A stretch of DNA of 64,000 bases from an uncultured Lentisphaeria bacterium (GCA_949282965.1 CASDQW010000119.1:1-64000); one strand, 5' to 3'. Shown: positions 26,631 to 37,874, counted from the stretch's first letter. The notes: generated by a model not told the origin, from the sequence alone. Translations and numbers: made by a program.

Positions 26631-28664
26631 TTATTGGCCGGGACGAGGACGAATCCGGTAGAAGCGCAAGCCGTCCCGCTCATACCAGAAAGTCAGGGAA
26701 GGATTGAGGTCCAGATATTCGCAGTACTGTTTCGTGGCTGCCAGCACGTCAATAGGCAGTTGGGCGAAGTCATAGGCCGCGCCATTGAAATGGAGTACGA
26801 TCCGGTCCCCGTGGGGAATGGTTGCTGTGAAAAGTTCGGATCCGGGCGGAGTTGCGACCGCATCAAGATGGTTCATCCGCCAGAATGCTCCGGCGTTTTT
26901 CATCCCGGCGAAAAAGAGATCGAACACTCCTTGATCCTGATACATGAAATAACCGTTCAGGGCTCGTCCGCCGGAGAGAAGATGAGCCACCGCCAGAAAG
27001 TCATTTTCCGTGATAAACAACACGCGTCCCTGATGGTGCAGCCAGGAGGCTGCCGCCAGTCGGTGCGCCAGATCGTTCTCTATTTTGTACGGTGCAATGC
27101 AGATCGGATTGAACAATGCTCCCAGAAAAATATGAAACGCACAGAATAAACCAATAAACCAGACGATTTTTTTGAACAGCAAAAACACGCAGGCGCCATA
27201 TACCACCACAATCATTCCCCCGATCAGCAGCATGGCCGTCGGAGAAAACCACGGCCGCAATCCCTGCCATAGTGCCGTCGGCGCCCCCCACAGCAACAGG
27301 GCCGGTATCAACAGCGACCACAGCAGTACTCCTCCCCATTGCAGCGGCGTGTGGATCGGCTGGGGCATTTTCTGGCCGAGGCATTCCGCTGCGTCCTCTC
27401 GTTTGCGGAGCGAGTAAAACAGGCCGATCATTAGAAATTGAGTCAGGACCAGAGCAATTCCGCAGCGGGGTGGACTGCACAAGTCGAAAAGCGTTATTTC
27501 CGCCAGCCAGCCGGGAAAGCCAATATGCTGATAGGTCAAGAACACCAGCCAGCATCCGGCGAGCGCCCAGAACAACGTCTGCCGTTTCAGGCTTTGAAAA
27601 TAAACGATCACGTAAAGCAGGAAGGGAAACAACAGCGAGAGAGACGCCTGCATTTCGCTCTGATTTTTGAAATTGATTTTATAAATGGTAAATGGAGCGA
27701 GCCATCCGACCATCATTTCCCACCAGTCCATCGAGCCTCCATTCAGGCGGCGCATGCCGGGATACACCAGTCGCCGGACCGCATCGATGGTGTCGGCGGC
27801 CGCCAGGTACCAGCCTCCGAGAATGCCGGTCAACACCAGTGCGGCAAGCAGCAGCATTGCCATTCGAAAGGGATTTCGGAACCGTTGCCACAGCGCTTCG
27901 CTGCAGATACGGGCCAGCACAACCAGCCCGAGCAGAACTGCCGTCGGCCAGATGCGCGGAAAGTAGATCGAAAGCGCACTGACCGATGCCCCCCAGCCGG
28001 CCAGTATGGCCAAAACGCATTGTTTTTTCTTCGTTTCCGCTCTCAGCAAACGCAGAAAAGCGCCGGCAGCAACGCACAGACCACCGATATTATTGATGGG
28101 CCAGAATGACCATGCCGCACAATAGGGGGAAAAGACGGTCGCCGCGGCCAGCAGAAAATTGACTTTCCGCTGCTCGGGAAAAAGGGTTTCGAAGAGGAAA
28201 AACACGCCCCATAAACCGAAAAAAATCGGAAAAAGCCAATACCATGCCAGCGCCCGGCGCAGATCGAAGAGAAAAAATCCCCACGTCGCCGGTCGGGATA
28301 TCATGCTGAAATGACGTACCGGAGCTCCGGTATCATGCAATACCAGATCGTCGCGTCCGGATAACCCGACGTTGTAATTGGTCCGGGGGAAGGGGGGATC
28401 ATGCAGATATTGCCGCAAGGCGTTCGGGGTGGCATGCGCGATGAATTCGTCGCCCCGGATGCCCCGGTATACACCGAAGAGTTTGCGTTCGCCGACCAGC
28501 TCCACGACAGCCGCACTGCCGGGCAGCTGGCGATACCATCCCAGCGAGGAGCCGGTCACACCGAGAGCCACCAGGACCAGAAACAGCCCCCAGAAATAAA
28601 AATTCCAATTCAGTTTCCCGGCGCAGTGCCAGATTTTGAGCAGTATCGTTTTGAAGTCTTTCAT
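26631..28664 (-). CDS. Polytopic inner-membrane protein (GT-C/YfhO-like architecture)
   Basis: A 677-residue protein with about 11-12 predicted transmembrane helices (for example NFYFWGLFLVLVALGVTG, AMLLLAALVLTGILGGWYLA, FLLYVIVYF). Between the first and second helices is a soluble loop of about 100 residues with several Asp/Arg motifs (GRDDLVLHD), and it ends with a soluble C-terminal domain of about 150 residues. The layout resembles GT-C-fold glycosyltransferases or YfhO-type envelope proteins that use lipid-linked sugars. No family signature is certain. Stands alone, 105 bp from the cytidine deaminase gene. Confidence 0.6.
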   Translation of the reverse strand: MKDFKTILLKIWHCAGKLNWNFYFWGLFLVLVALGVTGSSLGWYRQLPGSAAVVELVGERKLFGVYRGIRGDEFIAHATPNALRQYLHDPPFPRTNYNVGLSGRDDLVLHDTGAPVRHFSMISRPATWGFFLFDLRRALAWYWLFPIFFGLWGVFFLFETLFPEQRKVNFLLAAATVFSPYCAAWSFWPINNIGGLCVAAGAFLRLLRAETKKKQCVLAILAGWGASVSALSIYFPRIWPTAVLLGLVVLARICSEALWQRFRNPFRMAMLLLAALVLTGILGGWYLAAADTIDAVRRLVYPGMRRLNGGSMDWWEMMVGWLAPFTIYKINFKNQSEMQASLSLLFPFLLYVIVYFQSLKRQTLFWALAGCWLVFLTYQHIGFPGWLAEITLFDLCSPPRCGIALVLTQFLMIGLFYSLRKREDAAECLGQKMPQPIHTPLQWGGVLLWSLLIPALLLWGAPTALWQGLRPWFSPTAMLLIGGMIVVVYGACVFLLFKKIVWFIGLFCAFHIFLGALFNPICIAPYKIENDLAHRLAAASWLHHQGRVLFITENDFLAVAHLLSGGRALNGYFMYQDQGVFDLFFAGMKNAGAFWRMNHLDAVATPPGSELFTATIPHGDRIVLHFNGAAYDFAQLPIDVLAATKQYCEYLDLNPSLTFWYERDGLRFYRIRPRPGQ

Positions 28665-28769
28665 AGCTTTGCATTTTTGTCATCGGGTAGTCATCCGGAC
28701 AATATAGCATGGAATATTTTTCTTTGCAACATGGCGGTGTGGAATCCTCCGGAGGGGGGCTTCCATGGT

Positions 28770-29207
28770 TCAGGGGTGATTGTTTCGGGGAGGGGGGCAT
28801 GGAGGGCTGTCGTGCTGATTTTTTTCTCCCCACCAGTCCGGTAGCAGCTCTTTCAGTTTGACTACCCGGCTGGGGGAAAGCATGACTTCCAGGTCGGCAT
28901 TCCGTGGGGAAAGTTCCAGCAAAAACTCGCGGCAGGCGCCGCAGGGCGGGAGAAAAACCTCCTCCGAATTGAGGCAAACCATTCTGGCAATGACGCTTTC
29001 ACCATCGGTCAGCATGCGGGCGGCGGCATTGCGTTCGGCACACATGCCCAACGAGCACGCGGTGTCAATGCAGATACCGACATAAACGTTCCCGCGGTCC
29101 GTCAGGATGGCCGCCGCTGCGCCGCCGACTTCCACGAATTCCGAAATTCTGCGGGGGTGCAATACCGCCCGGGCCGCAGCTGTCAACTCTGTCCAGGCCA
29201 TCGTCAT
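28770..29207 (-). CDS. Cytidine deaminase-like zinc enzyme
   Basis: A 145-residue protein with the deaminase signature: CAERNAA (zinc-binding Cys and proton-shuttling Glu) and PPCGACREFL (two zinc-binding Cys). Size and motif fit the small tetrameric Cdd/blasticidin-deaminase-like group of the CDA superfamily. The C-terminal 25 residues (WWGEKNQHDSPPCPPPRNNH) are unconserved-looking. Function is pyrimidine salvage or another nucleoside deamination. The start is ATG 29207; ATG 29201 is also possible. Confidence 0.8.
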   Translation of the reverse strand: MTMAWTELTAAARAVLHPRRISEFVEVGGAAAAILTDRGNVYVGICIDTACSLGMCAERNAAARMLTDGESVIARMVCLNSEEVFLPPCGACREFLLELSPRNADLEVMLSPSRVVKLKELLPDWWGEKNQHDSPPCPPPRNNHP

Positions 29208-29545
29208 CGAAACGGGTCCCTGTTTTGATATTGGTTGTTATAAACGGTAATGTAGTACATTCCGGTCTCTTTGCCACTGTCTCGGTGGTGAAACAAACTC
29301 AAAAAAACGTCTCAGTCGATATTTACCTTTCGTGGTTTGCGATCTTTCGGCAACGGTTGATCTTGCAGTGTCTGTTTTTTTTTGATTATTTTGTGGATTA
29401 TTTTGTTGTTGAGTTTTTTTTCATATTTTTTTGATTATAATTATAATAGCGTTACATCAGCAACATTTCTGATGATGACGGACGAATTCCTCAAAATATG
29501 CTGTTACTGAGCCCAATGCCGGTTTGGCAAAAACAGGAGTAAAAC
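29208..29545 (+). other. Intergenic region upstream of a pseudopilin gene
   Basis: 338 bp between a leftward deaminase gene and a rightward pseudopilin gene. It is AT-rich, with T-tracts and a short direct repeat (GATTATTTTGT, twice near 29388-29405). Two TATAAT-like elements lie at 29436-29441 and 29442-29447 without a good -35 partner. The ribosome binding site AACAGGAG precedes ATG 29546. No gene is visible. Confidence 0.5.
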
Positions 29546-30316
<771 letters not shown>

Positions 30317-30646
30317 CAGCTTTGGGGGGGAGCGTGGCGCAGCGGCACAAGATGACCATAGGCTTTTTTCACTGCCTGCCGAATGATTGTGCCGCGCCCG
30401 GGCAGGGCGGGACAGAGTCCTATGCATGACGAAACCGGAGGGGAGGGGGGATGCCCTCAGGTGTGGGCACATGCAGGATGGACGGGATGAGCTCTCTATT
30501 TTTTAGATGGCGACTGCAGCAAGTGGGCAGTCGCCGGAACCTGCATGGCTTCCAAGGAATTCCATCTTTATGGGACTGCTTTCAGACAGCCCAGCGCGAC
30601 CGGATTCATGGAATAGCACGATCGCTGCTGCGTCGCCTTTGTCTGT
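30317..30646. other. Gene-free stretch with a hairpin
   Basis: 330 bp between two convergent pseudopilin genes. No coding frame looks real. It contains a perfect 9-bp inverted repeat at 30509-30535 and irregular GC-rich sequence. It might hold 3' ends of both transcripts or remnants of degenerate sequence. Confidence 0.4.
30509..30535. repeat. Perfect 9-bp inverted repeat
   Basis: GGCGACTGC (30509-30517) and GCAGTCGCC (30527-30535) with a 9-nt loop. No T-tract follows on either strand, so it is not a standard intrinsic terminator. Confidence 0.6.
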
Positions 30647-31351
30647 TCAAAGTTCTCCGGTCATCAGCAACTTCCCGTCATCTGAGTAAATGCTCAGTCC
30701 GTAGGTCTTCAACGGGGCGAAATGCATGTCGCTGAAGAGAAAATTTTGAAAGCCGCTGTGCCGGAGTTCCACGACTTCCAGAAGATCGACATTGGTTTTG
30801 GAGGCATTTGCATTGCTGGCAGTATCACCATTCCAGAGAATTCCGCCGGAACGGGTCAGCGGATTGAGTCGTCCATCGGCGATGGCCATGACCCGGGAGG
30901 CGTTGCGCAGGGAACCGATTTTCCGGGGCGGCCGGTCGAGCGTAGCCGAAAAATAGCCGAAGTTGGCGCCGAAATTGTTGAAGCTGTAAGCCGATACCAC
31001 CTGGGGATAGTAGACGTGCGTGTATTTCGCACTGGGGCAGATGATCGGCCGATGGATGATTTCCGGACTGTGAGAGTAGGTCGTGTCGAGCTTACTTCCG
31101 GGGATGCCCAGATAGGGGAGCAGCAGTCGCCAGCCGCCGCCCAGCTGATTCATGACGTAACTGAAGTAATCGTTGTTGTCCAGCCCGTACATCTGCACGG
31201 CGTTACCGTGCTGTTTCAGGTTATTGCCGCATTCGATGTTGCGGGCTTTGGCCCGGGCCTGATTCAGGGCGGGGAGCAGCATGGAGGCGAGGATGGCGAT
31301 GATCGCGATGACTACCAGCAGTTCAATCAACGTGAACGAGGACTTTCTCAT
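30647..31351 (-). CDS. Pseudopilin-like protein (pair member 2)
   Basis: A 234-residue protein from ATG 31351, with AGAAGGAG 7 nt upstream. It begins [14 protein letters not shown], then [17 protein letters not shown]. The C-terminal loop has H-x9-DM in place of DG ([20 protein letters not shown]), and the tail ends KLLMTGEL. It is a close paralogue of the gene at 31483-32178, with the same ends and a more variable middle. Its own promoter (31382-31410) lies after the terminator of that gene, so it is separately transcribed. Confidence 0.9.
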   Translation of the reverse strand: MRKSSFTLIELLVVIAIIAILASMLLPALNQARAKARNIECGNNLKQHGNAVQMYGLDNNDYFSYVMNQLGGGWRLLLPYLGIPGSKLDTTYSHSPEIIHRPIICPSAKYTHVYYPQVVSAYSFNNFGANFGYFSATLDRPPRKIGSLRNASRVMAIADGRLNPLTRSGGILWNGDTASNANASKTNVDLLEVVELRHSGFQNFLFSDMHFAPLKTYGLSIYSDDGKLLMTGEL

Positions 31352-31381
31352 AGATCCACTCCTTCTGGTTGGCACTCATTC

Positions 31382-31410
31382 ATTTTATATCATCTGCAAC
31401 GATTTGTCAA
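31382..31410 (-). promoter_or_regulatory. Sigma-70 promoter of pseudopilin pair member 2
   Basis: On the minus strand TTGACA (31410-31405), a 17-nt spacer and TAAAAT (31387-31382). It begins 3 bp after the T-tract of the upstream terminator and 30 bp before ATG 31351. Confidence 0.65.
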
Positions 31411-31412
31411 TT

Positions 31413-31459
31413 AAAAAAACACCAAACCGCCGGAGAATCCAAAAAATTCTCCGGCGGTT
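31413..31459 (-). terminator. Strong intrinsic terminator between the two paired pseudopilin genes
   Basis: A perfect 14-bp stem: on the minus strand AACCGCCGGAGAAT (31459-31446) pairs with ATTCTCCGGCGGTT (31438-31425) across a short loop, followed by TGGTG and a run of seven T (31419-31413). Confidence 0.9.
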
Positions 31460-31482
31460 CGTTCCATTCCTGTTTTACCGTT

Positions 31483-32178
<696 letters not shown>

Positions 32179-32200
32179 TTGACCATTCCTCCTGGGAATA

Positions 32201-34246
32201 TTACGGCAGGTCGATCCAACCGGTGTAATCGGTGCTCGGCAGCGTCAGCTTTCGGCCGTCGGCGCTCAGGCTCCGGGCCCGGTAGCAGAAGGCCCGTTTG
32301 CCGTCGCGGACCAGCAGCAGCACCGCTTCGGCCTCCACCGCTCCGGCGCGCAGCGGACCGACGGTGGTGAAATCCGGACTGTAGCGCAGAACGTCCGTTG
32401 CGCCTTTGCAGCTGAAATCCAGCTGCCCGGGAGCCGCCGCCGTTACCGTTGCCGCCGGAACGGACGCTCCGGCCGGGAAAGCCGCGGCGATAGTCACGGC
32501 ATTCGTCACGTCATTGCCGGTATCGGCGCTGAAGGTGACGAGCGGGGCGGGAATGAGTTTTTCCGCTATCGTGGCCGTCCAACCGGAATAGATGGGCGTT
32601 TCCTGTCCCTCGACGCAGGTGGCGCTTACCTTGTCCGCTGGTTTGAGCAGCATTTTCAAATAGAGGTTAGGGCGTTTGGCATTGATCGAATACCAGGCGA
32701 GATGAGCCGGGTCCAGTTGCCATTTTTCCATCGGCGCGGCCGGGAATACGTAATTGGTAATGGTTTTCCCATCCGGCGAACGGACGATCCGGGTCCGGTC
32801 GAAAATCAGCAGATAGTCACGGTCCAGCCACAATACCATGCGTCGGAAATCGGCGTCGAGGTTTTTCTCGTAACGATCGCTGAAGGGCCCCTGGAAGGAG
32901 CCGCCGTTGAACTCACCGACCATGACGCTGTAATCGGGGGCCAGTTGGACATCGAGCAGGGCGGCGTCCTGGCGCATCTGGTGGGCGCCATTGAAGTTGA
33001 CGGTCGGATGGCTCCAGGTGGTGCGGCCGTATTCATAGGTGTTTTTCGTTTTTTCATAGGTGGTGATCGCGGGGTCGATCAACAGGTGATAACCGTCTGC
33101 GCCGAAGACGATGTCGAGTCGGCTCAAATGGCTGTGCCAGCCGCCGTAACGACCCGCGTCGAAGCAGAAGATTTCCCGGTCAGTGCCGCCGAAGACCAGT
33201 CCGGCGTCCGTGAAGGCGTGCCGTTCCCATGGTTTCCACTCGATTTTGAGCCGTTTGGTATAATTCTTGAAGTCAGGAACGGAGCGCCAGGCCGGAAAAG
33301 TTTTATCGTAACTGCTGTCGTTGAAGGCGAAACGGCGAGCCAGACGACTGAATTGCAGGGCCTTGTCAATGGTATCCAGATTCACCTGCAGCTGGAGATC
33401 GGGGCGCAGCTGCCCGACCAGATAGGCGGCAATCATTTCTTCCGTCATCCATGCGTGATAGCCGGTGGTGTTTTCCAGATGGCTGCCGTCCGGACGGAAC
33501 TGCCGGGTGAAGCAGGCGTTGAGCACTTCCACGCCCTTCTGCCGCCATTGGGCCGCGTCGGGCAGAAAGTCGAGTACGATTCCGGCTTCGAGGAGGGCGG
33601 TGGCCTGGGCGATCTGCCAGTTGCTGTTGCCGGGTTTGGTACGTTCGGTGAGCATATTGGCCTGCCGGGTCAGGTTTTCCAGCAGCCGTTCCACGAAAGC
33701 ATCGTCGAAGGCAAGGGTGTGGCGGAAAACCGCCAGCGCTCGGAGCCAGGCGCGGATGCGCAACGAGCAGTTCAGCACGTTGTTGTTCTGCGGATCTATG
33801 AACCGGTAGTTGTTTTTCTTCCAGAAGTTGAACCAGTCCTCCATCAATGCCCTGGCGCGTTCCGGATACTTTTCGTCGCCGGTCTGCTGATAGGCGGTGA
33901 TCAACCGGTCCAGCATGAAGAAACGATTGAGCTGGGCCACCCATTCCTGATGGTTGCGCTGCTTGCCGAACCAGTCGATATCCTTGAGTCCGATTTCAAC
34001 CGGTTCCGAATTATAGAAAAAAGCGAATCCGTCGCAGATCTTGTCCGCCTGTTTCAGCTGGTATTGCAGATTGCCTTTGCTCAATTTTTTTTTCGCGTCC
34101 ACCGCGGGATGGTCATAGGCCTTGCGCAGGGCATTGACTTTGGCAACGAAGGCGTCCGGGGTATCCGTACCGATTTTTTCCGCTCCGGAGAGCGGCAGTC
34201 CGGCCGTCAGCGAAGCCGCGGCCATCCAGGCGAATGTTTTTTTCAT
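32201..34246 (-). CDS. Heparinase II/III- or alginate lyase-family polysaccharide lyase, secreted
   Basis: 681 residues from ATG 34246 (CAGGAG upstream), with a signal peptide ([21 protein letters not shown]). Residues 25-370 form an alginate-lyase-like alpha toroid ([41 protein letters not shown]). Residues 380-600 are the heparinase II/III beta-sandwich ([42 protein letters not shown]). The HSHLSRLD and HPTVNFNG segments correspond to the H-x-D and HN signatures of the family. The polymer is likely uronic-acid-rich; it cannot be specified. The next gene (22 bp) is a pseudopilin. Confidence 0.8.
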   Translation of the reverse strand: MKKTFAWMAAASLTAGLPLSGAEKIGTDTPDAFVAKVNALRKAYDHPAVDAKKKLSKGNLQYQLKQADKICDGFAFFYNSEPVEIGLKDIDWFGKQRNHQEWVAQLNRFFMLDRLITAYQQTGDEKYPERARALMEDWFNFWKKNNYRFIDPQNNNVLNCSLRIRAWLRALAVFRHTLAFDDAFVERLLENLTRQANMLTERTKPGNSNWQIAQATALLEAGIVLDFLPDAAQWRQKGVEVLNACFTRQFRPDGSHLENTTGYHAWMTEEMIAAYLVGQLRPDLQLQVNLDTIDKALQFSRLARRFAFNDSSYDKTFPAWRSVPDFKNYTKRLKIEWKPWERHAFTDAGLVFGGTDREIFCFDAGRYGGWHSHLSRLDIVFGADGYHLLIDPAITTYEKTKNTYEYGRTTWSHPTVNFNGAHQMRQDAALLDVQLAPDYSVMVGEFNGGSFQGPFSDRYEKNLDADFRRMVLWLDRDYLLIFDRTRIVRSPDGKTITNYVFPAAPMEKWQLDPAHLAWYSINAKRPNLYLKMLLKPADKVSATCVEGQETPIYSGWTATIAEKLIPAPLVTFSADTGNDVTNAVTIAAAFPAGASVPAATVTAAAPGQLDFSCKGATDVLRYSPDFTTVGPLRAGAVEAEAVLLLVRDGKRAFCYRARSLSADGRKLTLPSTDYTGWIDLP

Positions 34247-34399
34247 GCTCACTCCTGTGTCCTTTGGTGGATTGTTGCTAAAAATATACTTCAATGGAAA
34301 CTTCGTTTTTATTCCATCGGTTCTTTCAAACTCTGAAAAAAACATGATCGCCCGCGGGACCACGATGACGCGGCTGCCCAGATGCCGGAAGTCGCCCCT

Positions 34400-35632
34400 T
34401 CACGTGCGCGACTGTTCCCGGGAAAAAGAATAAGTCTCCTGCTTCAGAAACGGCATCGGTTCCGGCGGCGGCAGCACGAATTCAGGTCGATAGGTCAAAG
34501 TCGCCGGATCACATACCTCGATTTTCTGGGTTTCCGGAGGCAGTTCCGCCGTCGCTCCGAAGACCGGAAACAACGGCAGCTCCGCCTGAGCCGGTCTGCA
34601 ATCCGGATGGCGGAGCAGCCGCAGCAGCAGTCGGGCGGCACAGGCCCCGAACTCCCGTTTGCCCACCAGCGCGTAACCGGACACGGGGCGGCCCTGCCAG
34701 TGCCAACCTTTGGGATAACTTTTGCTTTCGAGTTGCAAAACGGGCAGGTCTTCGGGGACCCGGACCCCGGCGCGCTCCAGCGCCCGCATGGTGCCGTCGA
34801 AGAAGCGGCCCCGGAACACCAGCAGCGCATCGGGTTTTTTCTCCGCCGCCAGCAGTATGCGGATTGCCGCGTCATATTCGGCGTCCGCCGCCTCTTCCGG
34901 AACGCGGCAGACCAGTGGGACCCGAAGCTGTTTCGTTTCCGTAAGATACCGGGCGTGGGCCGGAAAAATCCGGGTGAATTCGAACGATTCCCGGTTGGTG
35001 CCCAGCACCGCCATCCGGCGGAACCCCCGGGCGCCCAGCTCCCGAAAAAGCGCCACGCCGCTGGCTTCGCCGAATTCGTCCACCACATTGATTTGCTGGA
35101 ACGGCACCGGACGGTTCAGCAGCACGTACTTCAATTCCCGCGGCAGCGAACTGGTGATGAATTCTTCGAAAAATTCCGCATTTCCCCCATAGATCAGCAC
35201 GTTGCGGCAACCGCTTTCGCGCAGGTCGTCGCAGGAGGATTTCCCCAGCGTCGGGATGAACGCCAGGCGATAGCCGGACCGGGCGGCCACCGCCGCCGCC
35301 CCGGAGATGATTTCGCTCCAGACGTCGCCGCCGGGCGAATGTTGATTGTAGTCGAAAAGCATCCGGGGCAGATAAAAGCCGATTTCCTGTGTCCGGTGAA
35401 GGACCGTGGACGACGGCGGCGGCAGTACCCGGCAGCCGCAGCCGCGCCGGGTGGTGATTCGGTTTTCCTCGGTCAGTTCCGCCAGAGCGCGGGTGACGGT
35501 GGATTTGGCCACACCGTATTCCGCGGCCAGTTCCACAGTTGTCGGCAACAGAGTGCCCGGTAGAAACTCGTGCCGGTCGATGCGCTGCCGCAATTCCGCG
35601 GCAATTCGTTCCGCTTTGCCATCAAATTTCAT
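34400..35632 (-). CDS. GntR/LacI-type transcriptional regulator
   Basis: A 410-residue protein with a GntR winged HTH (residues 8-75: FLPGTLLPTTVELAAEYGVA; KSTVTRALAELTEENRITTRRG) and a LacI-type effector domain (QEIGFYLPRM, DALLVFRGRFFDGTMRALERAG, VPEDLPVLQLESKS). It lies downstream of an alpha-L-fucosidase gene on the same strand, with a 219-bp gap holding a consensus promoter and three copies of an AGGATAA-type inverted repeat. It is likely autoregulated and likely controls the neighbouring lyase, fucosidase or both. Confidence 0.88.
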   Translation of the reverse strand: MKFDGKAERIAAELRQRIDRHEFLPGTLLPTTVELAAEYGVAKSTVTRALAELTEENRITTRRGCGCRVLPPPSSTVLHRTQEIGFYLPRMLFDYNQHSPGGDVWSEIISGAAAVAARSGYRLAFIPTLGKSSCDDLRESGCRNVLIYGGNAEFFEEFITSSLPRELKYVLLNRPVPFQQINVVDEFGEASGVALFRELGARGFRRMAVLGTNRESFEFTRIFPAHARYLTETKQLRVPLVCRVPEEAADAEYDAAIRILLAAEKKPDALLVFRGRFFDGTMRALERAGVRVPEDLPVLQLESKSYPKGWHWQGRPVSGYALVGKREFGACAARLLLRLLRHPDCRPAQAELPLFPVFGATAELPPETQKIEVCDPATLTYRPEFVLPPPEPMPFLKQETYSFSREQSRT

Positions 35633-35658
35633 ATCAATCCTACTGGTTTCTGTTTTGA

Positions 35659-35687
35659 ATTATAATGAAAAATCAGGATAATGTCAA
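35659..35687 (-). promoter_or_regulatory. Consensus promoter of the GntR gene with an operator in its spacer
   Basis: On the minus strand TTGACA (35687-35682), 17 nt, TATAAT (35664-35659). The spacer begins with TTATCCTGA, the same 9-mer that forms one arm of the palindrome at 35840-35860. Binding there would occlude the promoter, a typical autorepression layout. Confidence 0.75.
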
Positions 35688-35721
35688 GGCAATTTCGGTT
35701 TTTTTGAGAAATTATCCTTTC

Positions 35722-35742
35722 TTATCCTAAAAAACAGGATAA
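35722..35742. promoter_or_regulatory. Palindromic operator candidate 2
   Basis: TTATCCTAA-AAA-ACAGGATAA: the same 9-3-9 layout as the perfect palindrome at 35840-35860, with seven outer arm positions paired. A further half-site (ATTATCCTTT) lies at 35711-35720. Located 60-80 bp upstream of the GntR promoter. Confidence 0.65.
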
Positions 35743-35839
35743 TGGTTGGCCGTATCATTCCGGCGTCCCACCGGCGGATTTCTCCGAATGTCCAACAGAA
35801 AAGACGCGACGGGGGGGTTCTGACAATGGTATGAGCTTG

Positions 35840-35860
35840 TTATCCTGAAAATCAGGATAA
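35840..35860. promoter_or_regulatory. Palindromic operator candidate 1 (perfect)
   Basis: TTATCCTGA-AAA-TCAGGATAA, a perfect 9-bp dyad with a 3-nt centre. It overlaps the last codons and the TGA stop of the alpha-L-fucosidase gene (stop at 35852-35854). Repeated twice more upstream of the GntR gene, so it is most likely its binding site. Confidence 0.7.
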
Positions 35861-37621
35861 TTGCCGGAACGTAACCCCCGCCAGCGCCATCAGTCGCGCT
35901 CCCCGGTCGCCGGCCATCAGGGTGCGCAGCCGGAACGTTCCCCGAAACGGCGCGGTCAACGTGAAGACTCCCGCCCGGGAGCGCACCTGCGGAAAATAGG
36001 GGGAATACGGCAGTTCGTCCGCGGCCAGCGGGACGCGCCGGATATCGTCCCCGAGCGCGACTTCGACGATCCGCGACGAATTCCAGGTGCGCGAATGATC
36101 GGCCTTCTGAGTCAGAATCCAGCATTCGTAGGTGCCGGGTGCCAATTCCAGAGTCCATGCGATGGCGTCATAGTCGTGGTGCCACCAGGTGAGCAGGCCG
36201 TCGCCGGTCAGGAGGCTGTGCTCCGACTCGTTGTCCGGAGGCATGTTCGGGTTTTCCGGGGGGGCTGCCGCCGCGCCGTCGTCTATGACCGGTTCCGGCG
36301 GATTGTGGATCAGTTGTCCCTGCCCGGGGGCGAGGTCCATTTCGCCGTTCTGGAGCCGCAGGCCGGGAAGGATCCGGGGCGGTTCGGTGAAATGCAGCCG
36401 GAGGACCGGCAGAAAGCCCGTTTGGCGATCCGGGTCCGGCGTCAATGTCAGCGACCCGTCGGAATGGAGTTGTATCGGGCAGTCGGCGGTAACCGGAGCG
36501 GCGGACAGTCCGGCCAGACGGATGTGTTCTTCCTGGCGGCGGAGAAAGAAATTCAGCGTGTTTTCCTTGCGGGTGCAGTAGGCCCAGCCGAGATTTTGCG
36601 GGAAGGGGCTGCCCTCACAGCCGTAGATGCCGTCGCCGTTGCGCCGGTACCAGGTGCCGACCCGGGTCAGGATGTCCACCGTTTCCGGGGTGAGGCGGCC
36701 ATCCGGCATCGGGCCGACGTTGAGCAGGTAATTGGCGCCCTTGTCGGTGAGCGAAACCAGTTTTTCAATGACTTCCTCCGGCGTTTTCCAGTGATGGTCA
36801 TCGAACTTGAAGCCCCAGGTGTCATTCAGGGTACCGGGGGATTCGACCAGGCGGTTGAGACCGGCGGTCAGGGTCTGATTGTCGCCGAGACTGCCGAAAT
36901 CGCCGTATCCGTTGCCGACCCGGCTGTTGATGAGGCAGTCGGGCTGGAGCTCGCGTACCAGGTCGCGGACAGCGCGGCTGTATTCGGGAAGGATCTGATG
37001 CGGACAGTCGCACCAGAGTTCGCAGACCGGGCCGTATTCTGTCAGCAGTTCGCGCAGCTGCGGCAGGGCTTTGCCGTAGAAGTACCGGGAAAAGTCCTTG
37101 CGGGAGCGATCCGGAAAATCCCAGTTGTTGCCCCAGCTCATGCAGTTGCAGTTGAGCGGGCTTTCCGGGCCGGGGTCGCCGCCGTCGGGGTCGGCCCAGT
37201 CGAGGTGGTGCGAGTAGTAAATCCCGAACCGGATGCCGTACCGGGCGCAGGCGTCGGAGATTTCCCGCAGCACGTCGCGCTTGAACGGGGTGGCGTCGAC
37301 GATGTTGAAGCGGTTGACTTTGCTGTGGTACATGGCGAACCCGTCATGGTGCTTGGCGGTGAACACCAGGTATTTCATCCCCGCGTCACGGGCCAGCGAC
37401 ACCCATTCGTCGGCATTGAAATGGATCGGATTGAAGCGTTCCGCAAATTTGGCGTATTCGGCATTGGGGATACGGAAGTAGGATTGCAGCCATTCCCCGA
37501 GATAGGGGGTCTCCCGTCCCTGCCATCGGCCGCCAGGCACGGCGTAGAGGCCCCAGTGAATAAACATGCCGAAGTGGGCGAGACGAAGTTCGCAGGGGGG
37601 ATTGTTGACCGGTTCCGTCAT
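35852..37621 (-). CDS. Alpha-L-fucosidase (GH29 type)
   Basis: 589 residues from ATG 37621 (CTGGGAG upstream); an in-frame extension to 37738 is not supported. The GH29 barrel is clear: FGMFIHWGLYAVPGG, YLVFTAKHHDGFAMYHSK, GIRFGIYYSHHLDW and CELWCDCPHQ, whose Asp is the presumed nucleophile. After the barrel come two beta-sandwich segments with a binding-module look (WTLELAPGTYECWILT). No signal peptide is visible, so it may act inside the cell on imported oligosaccharides. It hydrolyses alpha-L-fucosides, or related deoxysugars in relatives. The downstream GntR gene has operator candidates, one overlapping this gene's stop. Confidence 0.88.
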   Translation of the reverse strand: MTEPVNNPPCELRLAHFGMFIHWGLYAVPGGRWQGRETPYLGEWLQSYFRIPNAEYAKFAERFNPIHFNADEWVSLARDAGMKYLVFTAKHHDGFAMYHSKVNRFNIVDATPFKRDVLREISDACARYGIRFGIYYSHHLDWADPDGGDPGPESPLNCNCMSWGNNWDFPDRSRKDFSRYFYGKALPQLRELLTEYGPVCELWCDCPHQILPEYSRAVRDLVRELQPDCLINSRVGNGYGDFGSLGDNQTLTAGLNRLVESPGTLNDTWGFKFDDHHWKTPEEVIEKLVSLTDKGANYLLNVGPMPDGRLTPETVDILTRVGTWYRRNGDGIYGCEGSPFPQNLGWAYCTRKENTLNFFLRRQEEHIRLAGLSAAPVTADCPIQLHSDGSLTLTPDPDRQTGFLPVLRLHFTEPPRILPGLRLQNGEMDLAPGQGQLIHNPPEPVIDDGAAAAPPENPNMPPDNESEHSLLTGDGLLTWWHHDYDAIAWTLELAPGTYECWILTQKADHSRTWNSSRIVEVALGDDIRRVPLAADELPYSPYFPQVRSRAGVFTLTAPFRGTFRLRTLMAGDRGARLMALAGVTFRQLS

Positions 37622-37844
37622 AATGGATCTCCCAGTTTGCCAATGGTTTGGGTCTGCTGTTGTCAATTTTCCGGAGAGCGGCGGTCCGGATTTTTTCACG
37701 TTGCCGGTGCCGAATTCCGCCGCGTTGACGGATACCATAATCCGGTTTCGGCAAAATGGCGAGGAACTTTTTTAAATCGTGCCGGATATTTTTACATGTT
37801 CAAGGAAACAGACGTTCGCTGCGAAAAATAATCAGCCGCATCGA

Positions 37845-37874
37845 TTGACAGATTCCGAAAGCAAGATATATATT
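37845..37874 (+). promoter_or_regulatory. Probable promoter of the SGNH-hydrolase gene
   Basis: TTGACA (37845-37850) with TATATT (37869-37874) at 18-nt spacing; TATATA at 37867-37872 gives 16 nt. It lies in the divergent region of 296 bp between the fucosidase and SGNH genes, 44 bp upstream of ATG 37918. Confidence 0.55.

Noticed and set aside
30451-30735. 94-codon plus-strand frame in the gap after the pseudopilin
   Set aside because: Starts without a ribosome site, runs into the opposite gene, and has no family resemblance.
35727-36158. 143-codon minus-strand frame at the fucosidase end
   Set aside because: Lies in another frame of the fucosidase gene and its 3' operator region, with no supporting features.
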